Notes under the pieces: model-generated | Database searches by the model: none | What the model was told of the DNA's origin: nothing | Seen by the model: the letters and a program-made list of their open reading frames with translations, nothing else | Program-made: the position numbers and the translations under genes | Part shown: positions 28,757 to 34,888 of the stretch, piece by piece | Numbering within the stretch: the stretch's first letter is position 1 | Layout of the letters: each line of letters opens with the position of its first letter | Assembly: GCF_030814815.1 (NCBI RefSeq) | Contig: NZ_JAUSVR010000006.1 | Span: 1-64,000 of the forward strand | Length of the DNA stretch: 64,000 nucleotides | Reading direction: 5' to 3' | DNA from: Ancylobacter amanitiformis | GTDB taxonomy: Bacteria > Pseudomonadota > Alphaproteobacteria > Rhizobiales > Xanthobacteraceae

Positions 28757-29263
28757 ATGTCAGTGTTCTCGAAAGACATCAAAACCTTCGACGACCTCTT
28801 CCTGCATACGCTGCAGGACATCTATTACGCGGAGAAAAAAATCTCCAAGGCTCTGCCGACTATGATCGAGAAGGCGAGCAACAAGCAGCTCAAGGCCGAT
28901 TTCAAGCATCATCTCGGCGAGACCGAGAATCATATCAAGCGTGTGGAGAAGGTGTTCGAACTCTACGGCGCCAAGGCCAAGACCACCAAGTGCCCGGCCA
29001 TTGACGGCATTCTCGAGGAGGCCGACGAGGTCGCCGGCGAGGTGGCCGATCCCGAAGTGCTCGACGCCGCGCTGATCGCAGCCGCCCAGGCGGTGGAGCA
29101 TTACGAGATCACCCGCTACGGCACGCTCGCCGCCTGGGCCAAGCAGCTCGACCGCGCCGACTGCGCGCGCGTGCTGGAGGAGAACCTCGCCGAGGAGAGG
29201 AAGGCCGATGCCAAGCTGACCAAGCTGGCGGAATCCAAGATCAATCTGCAGGCCGCCGAATAG
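28757..29263 (+). CDS. DUF892 / YciF-like ferritin-like protein
   Basis: This 168-residue all-helical protein starts after AGGAGG. It has FDDLFLHTLQDIYYAEKKISKALP, with Asp and Glu at ferritin-like ligand positions, HHLGETENHIKRVEKVFELYG, AAAQAVEHYEITRYGTLAAWAKQL and LEENLAEERKADAKLTKLAE. E. coli YciF/YciE relatives are stress-induced rubrerythrin-like proteins; metal binding is likely and the reaction unknown. An EcfG-type promoter upstream places it in the general stress response, as in other Rhizobiales. Confidence 0.92.
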   Translation: MSVFSKDIKTFDDLFLHTLQDIYYAEKKISKALPTMIEKASNKQLKADFKHHLGETENHIKRVEKVFELYGAKAKTTKCPAIDGILEEADEVAGEVADPEVLDAALIAAAQAVEHYEITRYGTLAAWAKQLDRADCARVLEENLAEERKADAKLTKLAESKINLQAAE

Positions 29264-29437
29264 GCTGGCCGGCGGGTGGCCGGTGCCGGTGGCGAGGTCT
29301 CCCCCTCCGCCGGCGCCGGCCTGCAGCCTTTCCGGTGAGCCCCCGCTCATCGGAGGGGCTGCGGAGCCTTGGCGGTACGCCTCGTCGTGAGCGAGGCGCG
29401 CCTCACGCGACACGTTCCATTGCCTGGGAAGGTCGAC

Positions 29438-29644
29438 ATGCCCGCGAAATCGAAAGCCCAGCAGAAAGCCGCCGGAGCGGCGCTCGCCGCCAAGCGTGGC
29501 GAGACGGCATCGAGCGCGCTCAAGGGCGCCTCGAAGCAGATGGCGCGATCCATGAGCGTCGACGAACTGGCCGAGCTTGCCGCCACGCCGCGCAAGGGCA
29601 AGCCCGAGCGCGTCTCCGCCAAGGGCGGCGGGAGCCGTCATTGA
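29438..29644 (+). CDS. DUF3008 small protein
   Basis: The 68-residue protein starts MPAKSKAQQKAAGAALAAKRG, the DUF3008 hallmark, and continues MARSMSVDELAELAATPRKGKPERVS. GGAAGG precedes the ATG. It is basic and probably disordered at the ends. Such proteins are found among stress-responsive genes in Rhizobiales; no biochemical role is known. Its stop overlaps the region of the EcfG promoter for the next gene. Confidence 0.88.
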   Translation: MPAKSKAQQKAAGAALAAKRGETASSALKGASKQMARSMSVDELAELAATPRKGKPERVSAKGGGSRH

Positions 29645-29646
29645 CC

Positions 29647-29671
29647 GGAACGAAGCCGGCCGCGCCACGTT
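29647..29671 (+). promoter_or_regulatory. EcfG-type general stress promoter for the iron permease-family gene
   Basis: GGAAC, 16 nt, CGTT: a perfect match to the EcfG consensus. It starts 3 bp after the DUF3008 stop and lies 25 nt before the next ATG, so the predicted start is near 29679. Confidence 0.8.
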
Positions 29672-29696
29672 GAAGCTCCGCATAGCGGGGGGTCCC

Positions 29697-30182
29697 ATGG
29701 CGACGACACGCAAGCCGGCTTCAACATCGTCTCGCAAATCCCTTTCCAAGCCCTCCGGCGAGACCTCCGGAGACCCCTCCGGCGAGCCCTCCGCGTCCGG
29801 CGGCGGACGACCCAAACGCTCCTTCTTCACCCGCTTCTCGCAATGGGTGTCGACGCAGGCGGGCAAGCCGACGACCTTCATCGGCGCTCTGGGCCTGATC
29901 GTGCTGTGGGGCGCCAGCGGGCCCCTGTTCGGCTTCGGCGATACCTGGCAACTGGTGATCAACACCTCGACCACCATCATCACCTTCCTGATGGTGTTCG
30001 TGATCCAGAACAGCCAGAACCGCGACACCGCCGCCCTGCACATCAAGCTCGACGAACTGATCGCCAGCGGCACGAGCGCCCGGCGGATTCTGCTCGATCT
30101 CGAAGAGTTGGATGAGAGCGCGATCGAGACGATCCGTTCCGAATACGAGGAACTCGCCCGCCGCGCGCGGGAGGGCCGTTAG
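29697..30182 (+). CDS. low-affinity iron permease family protein
   Basis: The 161-residue protein has a Ser/Pro/Gly-rich head with SGETSGDPSGEPS encoded by a 12-bp triplicate (29754-29789), then RFSQWVSTQAGKPTTFIGALGLIVLWGASGPLFGFGDTWQLVINTSTTIITFLMVFVIQNSQNRDTAALHIKLDELI (two membrane segments), the core of PF04120. Bacterial members may not carry iron; the yeast relative Fet4 does. The last 30 residues are acidic-helical. It overlaps the convergent ROK gene stop by 4 bp and has its own EcfG promoter. Confidence 0.88.
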   Translation: MATTRKPASTSSRKSLSKPSGETSGDPSGEPSASGGGRPKRSFFTRFSQWVSTQAGKPTTFIGALGLIVLWGASGPLFGFGDTWQLVINTSTTIITFLMVFVIQNSQNRDTAALHIKLDELIASGTSARRILLDLEELDESAIETIRSEYEELARRAREGR

Positions 30183-31384
30183 CCCTTGTCCTTCTCGCCC
30201 TTGTCTTTCTTGCCCGCTTCCTTGCCGCTCTTGTCTTTCCCAGCCTTCCGCTTGTCGTCATGGCGCTCCCGCGCCGCGGTCTCCTCGGCATTGGGGTGGG
30301 AGCGGTTGGTGAAGCGCGCATTGCCAAGGCCGGTGCCGATGGTGATGACGCCCCAGCGCTCGACATCGCCCATGAAGGGCACCTCGCTCAGGCCCTGAAC
30401 CACCGCGTCATTATGCATGACCAGCGTCGTCTCGCGCCCGCCAATGGCCGGGATCGCCTCCCATAGCGCGGTCGGCAGGTTGAAACGGCGGCTCTCCCAG
30501 TTGCCCGGCAGGTTCTGCGCGCCGGTCTCGATGGCGCCGTCCGGGGCGATCGCGCCGGGGCAGCCGATGCCGATGAAGGGGGCGAGGTTGAAGCCCTGCG
30601 CCTCGGCCTGCTCAATGAGCGTGCCCAGCATGCCGGCCAGCCGGTCGACCGCCGCGTCGCGGGTCAGCTTTTCCTCCGCGTGACGCCACAGCTCCATTGC
30701 GGCGACGCGCGCCTTGGAGAGGTCCTCCGCCTTGTCGAGGTTGAGCTTGACGATGCCGGCGCGAATATTGGTGCCGCCGATATCCACCGCGAGAATGTGG
30801 TCGAAGCTGGCGAACATCCAGCTCGGCGCGAGATGGACGGCACCGATCAGCCCCGCCTCGTCGGGCTCGGCGCGGATGGGCACCAGTTCGATCTCGATGC
30901 CGTCGGCGCGGGCGATCAGTTCGGCGCGGGCGATGGCGATCTCGGCGAAGCGCCCCCCTTTCAGCCCGCCGCCCACCACGATGCGCTGGGTGTCGCGCCA
31001 TTCCCGGGTGCGCAGCAGGCGGCGGATGACGACGATGAGTTCGCTGGCATAGTCCTCCACGGCACTGAAGATCAGCGCCTGTTCGTGCGGCTTGCCCTCG
31101 ACGAGCAGTTCGTCCAGCAGCGTCTTCGAAAGGTCCGCGGTCGGCGTGTCGCCCAGCGCCTTGGCGGGACGGCGGGCGAGGTTGCGCCAGCGGTCGAGTA
31201 TATCGAAGAAGGCGGCGCGGCGGGCGCGGTCGCCGACGAAGCCGTCCTCCTCGCGGATCTGGCTGTTGCAGGCGTCGACGCTCACGGCCGCCAGCACCGG
31301 CGCGCCGTGCACTGTGACGGCGGGCGCGGCGGGCTCGTTTCGCGATCTGCGGTCGGCGTCGGTCTGCGGGCGGGAGGAGGCCAT
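30179..31384 (-). CDS. ROK-family kinase-like protein with permuted motif order
   Basis: The 401-residue protein contains all ROK kinase landmarks but in rotated order. The C-lobe elements come first: RIVVGGGLKGGRF (134-146) and DEAGLIGAVHLAP (175-187). The N-lobe follows: AVDIGGTNIRAGIV (199-212), GIGCPGAI (272-279), HNDAVVQGLSE with candidate catalytic Asp326, and ITIGTGLGNA (347-356). The canonical zinc motif is absent. The last 27 residues are Lys/Asp/Glu-rich (GKDKSGKEAGKKDKGEKDKG). It is likely a sugar kinase (glucokinase-like) or derived regulator. An EcfG promoter sits 39 bp before the start. Confidence 0.85.
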   Translation of the reverse strand: MASSRPQTDADRRSRNEPAAPAVTVHGAPVLAAVSVDACNSQIREEDGFVGDRARRAAFFDILDRWRNLARRPAKALGDTPTADLSKTLLDELLVEGKPHEQALIFSAVEDYASELIVVIRRLLRTREWRDTQRIVVGGGLKGGRFAEIAIARAELIARADGIEIELVPIRAEPDEAGLIGAVHLAPSWMFASFDHILAVDIGGTNIRAGIVKLNLDKAEDLSKARVAAMELWRHAEEKLTRDAAVDRLAGMLGTLIEQAEAQGFNLAPFIGIGCPGAIAPDGAIETGAQNLPGNWESRRFNLPTALWEAIPAIGGRETTLVMHNDAVVQGLSEVPFMGDVERWGVITIGTGLGNARFTNRSHPNAEETAARERHDDKRKAGKDKSGKEAGKKDKGEKDKG

Positions 31385-31422
31385 GTGTGCCGGGCTCGCT
31401 GTTCATGCGTCGGGTTGGTAGA

Positions 31423-31448
31423 AACGACGGAGGCCGCCCGTGCGTTCC
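31423..31448 (-). promoter_or_regulatory. EcfG-type general stress promoter for the ROK-family gene
   Basis: On the minus strand GGAAC, 17 nt, CGTT: a perfect consensus match. It lies 39 bp before the ROK start codon, giving a short leader of about 30 nt. Confidence 0.8.
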
Positions 31449-31522
31449 CTCCTGCGTGGCCTTCCCGGATGGCGGCGCGCCGCCGGGTCGCGGAGCGGCG
31501 ATGGAAAATCGGCGGACGCGGG

Positions 31523-31550
31523 GGAATAGAGTGTCGAGCGGCTCCGTATA
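31523..31550 (+). promoter_or_regulatory. candidate autoregulated ECF promoter
   Basis: GGAATA (preceded by GG), 16 nt, CGTATA. This resembles the GGGAATA/CGTCTA promoters of ECF groups with membrane anti-sigma factors. The ECF sigma ATG begins only 7 nt after the element, so the transcript would be nearly or fully leaderless. Confidence 0.5.
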
Positions 31551-31556
31551 CGGGTC

Positions 31557-32168
31557 ATGAAGCGCGAAAGTTCCACCTTCGACGTGCCGGCCGAGCTGCC
31601 CGTCCTGCGGCGCTATGCGCGCGCGCTGACGCGCGGCGACGACGGCGACGCGGAAGATCTGGTGCATGATGCGCTGGTGCGTGCCTATGAGCGCCGCGGC
31701 ACCTTCCAGGACGAGCGGACCGTGCCCGGCCGGGCCGGCGGCGGCGCCTCCGGCAACCGGCTGCGCGGCTGGCTGCTCTCCATCCTGCACAATGTGTTCG
31801 TCGACCGGCGCCGCTCGCGCCATGCCGAGCAGCGCCGCGAGGCGCAGGCGGTGGAACTGGCCGAGGCCGTCATGCCGCCCGCGCAGGAGCATCACCTGCG
31901 CCTGTCGCAGGTGCGCGAGGCCTTCATGGGCCTGCCGGAGGAACAGCGCGCCGCGCTGCATCTCGTGAGCATCGAGGGGCTCGGCTATGCCGAGGCCGCC
32001 GCCGCGCTCGGCATTCCGCAGGGCACGCTGATGTCCCGGCTTGCGCGCGCCCGGGCGGCGCTGCGCGCGCTCGACGAAGGCACGGCCGAGGCCCGCGCCG
32101 CCCGCCTCGCGGCCCCGTCCGCTTCTCATCTTCGCATCGTAGGAGGTCCGGATGACCCGACCCGTTGA
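31557..32168 (+). CDS. ECF-type RNA polymerase sigma factor
   Basis: The 203-residue protein has region 2 (LPVLRRYARALTRGDDGDAEDLVHDALVRAYERRGTF, with DAEDLVHD as region 2.2) and region 4 (FMGLPEEQRAALHLVSIEGLGYAEAAAALGIPQGTLMSRLARARAAL). An unusual Gly-rich insertion (PGRAGGGASGN) lies between 2.3 and 2.4. No ribosome binding site precedes the ATG, and a promoter-like element ends 7 nt before it. It overlaps the anti-sigma gene by 17 bp. It is not the PhyR/NepR-associated EcfG, whose gene is not in this window. Confidence 0.92.
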   Translation: MKRESSTFDVPAELPVLRRYARALTRGDDGDAEDLVHDALVRAYERRGTFQDERTVPGRAGGGASGNRLRGWLLSILHNVFVDRRRSRHAEQRREAQAVELAEAVMPPAQEHHLRLSQVREAFMGLPEEQRAALHLVSIEGLGYAEAAAALGIPQGTLMSRLARARAALRALDEGTAEARAARLAAPSASHLRIVGGPDDPTR

Positions 32169-32940
32169 TCCCGTCTCCGACGACGACCTGCAGGCCTATG
32201 TCGACGACGCGCTCCCCGTGGAGCGGCGTATCGATGTCGAGGCCCATCTCAGCGCCAACCCCACGGAAGCCTCGCGGGTGATGGCGGATCTGCGCATCCG
32301 CGACGAGCTGCGCCTCGCGCTGGCCGATGCCCCGCGCTCGGTGATGAACGCCCCGGCGCGGGTGGCGACGGTGGAGGCGGCGCGCCGGCTGGAGCGCGCG
32401 CTCTCGCGCGAGAGCTGGATGCGCCCGGTGCGCATCGCCGCCTCGGTGGCGCTGCTGCTGGGCGCCGGCTGGCTCGCCCATGCCCAGTTCGGTCCGCTCG
32501 GGGTCAGCCGCGTCGTCGCCTCGGACCTGCCGCCGGCCTATCTGGAGGAAGCGGTGCGCGCCCACCGCACGGCGGAGCTGCGCGCCGGGCTGGGCGCCCC
32601 GGTCGGTCCCGCCGGCTACCAACCGGCGGATATCCGCGCCGCGACCGCCATCATCATGCCCTCCCTGCCGGAGGACTGGCAGGTGGCGGATGTGCAGATC
32701 TTCCCCTCGGCTTTCGGCCCCAGCGTCGAAATGTCGGTGAAGACCAGGGATTTCGGCGCGGTGTCGCTGTTCGCCGTCCGTCCGGGCAGTTTCGACGTGG
32801 TGCCGGCGACCAGCGTGCCGAAGGACGGGCTCAATGCCGCCTACTGGCAGGTGGGCGAGGTGGCCTATGCGCTCGTGGCCCATGGCGACGCGCGCGAACT
32901 CGACCGCGCCGCCGCCGGGCTGGCGCGCTCGCTCTACTAG
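32152..32940 (+). CDS. membrane anti-sigma factor
   Basis: The 262-residue protein starts within the sigma gene after AGGAGG. The cytoplasmic N-domain (VSDDDLQAYVDDALPVERRIDVEAHLSANP, then VMADLRIRDELRLAL) is the RsiW/COG5662-type anti-sigma domain but lacks the zinc HX3CX2C. A single membrane helix spans about 93-112 (VRIAASVALLLGAGWLAHAQF). The periplasmic domain of about 150 residues would sense a signal. It holds the ECF sigma inactive until released by the signal. Confidence 0.88.
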   Translation: MTRPVDPVSDDDLQAYVDDALPVERRIDVEAHLSANPTEASRVMADLRIRDELRLALADAPRSVMNAPARVATVEAARRLERALSRESWMRPVRIAASVALLLGAGWLAHAQFGPLGVSRVVASDLPPAYLEEAVRAHRTAELRAGLGAPVGPAGYQPADIRAATAIIMPSLPEDWQVADVQIFPSAFGPSVEMSVKTRDFGAVSLFAVRPGSFDVVPATSVPKDGLNAAYWQVGEVAYALVAHGDARELDRAAAGLARSLY

Positions 32941-33024
32941 CCTTTCGTGCCGCGGGGCGCCCATTCGCCAGGCGCCACGCGGCTGACATCCCCTTGTGCT
33001 CAGATCCCCTAAGAGGAGACCGAC

Positions 33025-33747
33025 ATGAACATGCCGAATTCCGGCTTCCAGTGGCAGACAGGCGCTCGCGGCGTCGATCAGGCCGTCTTTGACGAAGGCC
33101 TGCGCCGCCACATGCTGCGCGTCTATAATTACATGGCGATCGGCCTCGTCCTGACCGGCGCCGTGGCCTTCTTCGTCGGCACCACGCCGGCGCTCTACGT
33201 ACCGATCTTCTCCACCCCGCTCAAATGGGTGGTGATGCTCGCCCCGCTCGCCTTCGTGCTGCTGTTCTCGTTCCGCATGCAGTCGATGTCGGCGGGCGCG
33301 GCGCAGATGATGTTCTGGGCGTTCTGCGGCGTGATGGGGCTTTCCATGGCCTCCATCTTCCTCGTGTTCACCGGCACCTCGATCGCCCGCACCTTCTTCA
33401 TCGCCGCCACCATGTTCGGCGCGACGAGCCTGTACGGCTACACGACCAAGCGCGACCTGTCGCAGTTCGGCTCCTTCCTGATGATGGGCCTGATCGGCGT
33501 CGTCATCGCCAGCGTGGTGAACATCTTCCTCGGCTCGACCATGCTGCAGTTCATCGTCTCGGTGGTCGGCATCCTGGTCTTCGTCGGCCTGACCGCCTGG
33601 GACACGCAGTCCATCAAGGAACAGTACGCGGAAAATTTTGATGCGGAATCGCAACAGAAGCTCGCTGTTTTCGGCGCATTCTCCCTCTATCTGAACTTCG
33701 TGAACATCTTCCAGCTGCTGCTGAACCTCACCGGCGAGCGGGAGTGA
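33025..33747 (+). CDS. Bax inhibitor-1 / YccA family membrane protein
   Basis: This 240-residue protein starts after AGAGGAGA. Seven hydrophobic segments match the family: YMAIGLVLTGAVAFFVG, WVVMLAPLAFVLLFSF, MMFWAFCGVMGLSMASIFLVFTG, FFIAATMFGATSLYGYTTKRDL, FLMMGLIGVVIASVVNIFLG, FIVSVVGILVFVGLTAWDTQSIKEQYAEN, and a C-terminal LYLNFVNIFQLLL. The conserved WDTQ(x)IK is present. Family members act as pH-sensitive leak channels or modulate FtsH; the exact role is unknown. Confidence 0.94.
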   Translation: MNMPNSGFQWQTGARGVDQAVFDEGLRRHMLRVYNYMAIGLVLTGAVAFFVGTTPALYVPIFSTPLKWVVMLAPLAFVLLFSFRMQSMSAGAAQMMFWAFCGVMGLSMASIFLVFTGTSIARTFFIAATMFGATSLYGYTTKRDLSQFGSFLMMGLIGVVIASVVNIFLGSTMLQFIVSVVGILVFVGLTAWDTQSIKEQYAENFDAESQQKLAVFGAFSLYLNFVNIFQLLLNLTGERE

Positions 33748-33798
33748 TGCGGGCGACGCTGTATCCGCAGTGATATCCCCGACAGGAGGGATTTCGAC

Positions 33799-34635
33799 AT
33801 GAACGACCAGGACCGTCAGGCCATTGATGGCCTCTTTGCCAAGCTCGGCGAGGTCGAGAGCCGCACGGGCCCGCGCGATGGCGACGCGGAGGGCTACATT
33901 GCCCGCCGCATCGCCGCGCAGCCGGCTGCGCCCTATCTGATGGCGCAGACCATCGTGATGCAGGACTATGCGCTGAAGCAGGCGCAGGCGCGTATCGAGG
34001 ACCTGGAGCGCCAGGCGCAGCAGGCGGCGAGGGACGCCCAGGAGGCGCAGGAAGCGGCCCGGCAGGCGGCCCAGCGCCCGGCCGGCGGCGGCGGGATCTT
34101 CGGCGGCCTGTTCGGCTCCGGCGAAGCGCCGGCGCGGACGGGTTCCGTGCCCTCGGTTCCGCGCGCGGGCGCGTCCTTCGGCGCGCCGGCGGCGGGTTCC
34201 CAGCCGTCGGGCGCCGTACCGCCGGATGCCTCCTCGGTCTGGCAGTCCGGCGGGCCGCAGGGCGGGGCTTATGGCGCTCCGCAATATGCCCAGCAGCCGC
34301 CCGGCGGGCCGCAGGGCCAGCCCGGTGGTTTCGGCCGGTCGGGATTCGGCGGCGGTGGCGGATTCGGCGGTGGCGGCTTTCTGGCTGGCGCCGCGCAGAC
34401 GGCGCTCGGCGTCGCCGGCGGCGTGATGCTCGGCAACGCCCTTGGCGGCCTGTTCGGCGGGCACACCGCGCAGGCCGCGCCCGTCAGCGAGGAGAAGACC
34501 CCCGCCAGCGATGCCGACCCGCGCGCCGACGACAGCGCCGCCAATGACGACCCGTCCTCGGGCGACACGTCCTCGGGCGACGATGGCGGCTGGTTCGATG
34601 GCGGCGACTGGTTCGGCGGTGACGACCAGCTCTGA
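33799..34635 (+). CDS. DUF2076 domain protein, Gly-rich
   Basis: AGGAGG precedes the ATG of this 278-residue protein. The N-terminal helical part (DRQAIDGLFAKLGEVESRTGPRDGDAEGYIARRIAAQPAAPYLMAQTIVMQDYALKQAQARIEDLERQAQQAARDAQEAQEAARQA, described in part) is the DUF2076 signature with a coiled coil. A low-complexity Gly/Pro region follows, then a hydrophobic FLAGAAQTALGVAGGVMLGNALGGLFGG and an acidic tail with WFDGGDWFGGD. The family is periplasmic in some annotations, but no signal peptide is visible here. Function unknown. Confidence 0.85.
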   Translation: MNDQDRQAIDGLFAKLGEVESRTGPRDGDAEGYIARRIAAQPAAPYLMAQTIVMQDYALKQAQARIEDLERQAQQAARDAQEAQEAARQAAQRPAGGGGIFGGLFGSGEAPARTGSVPSVPRAGASFGAPAAGSQPSGAVPPDASSVWQSGGPQGGAYGAPQYAQQPPGGPQGQPGGFGRSGFGGGGGFGGGGFLAGAAQTALGVAGGVMLGNALGGLFGGHTAQAAPVSEEKTPASDADPRADDSAANDDPSSGDTSSGDDGGWFDGGDWFGGDDQL

Positions 34636-34888
34636 GCCAGCCTGGCCCGCGTAAACGGGCAGATCGCGCATCCGTGCGCGCTGTTTCAGGCGCGAGAAGA
34701 CGCCATCTCTCCATCTCCGCGGGGCCGGCCTCCGGGTCGGCCCCGATCTCATGGCGGACCGCCGGCGCCACGCTTCCGGCTTTGGCGTGATATCGTAAGG
34801 GAAATTCCGGTTGCCGCGGGCCCGCGAGCCGGTAGCGTGCGTGGCACCGCGTCTCCTCCCTGCCGAACCCGAGAGCGCCACCGGAACG

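Noticed and set aside
34721-34744. stem-loop after the DUF2076 gene as a terminator
   Set aside because: It has one mismatch in the stem and no T-tract; it may fold but termination is not supported.
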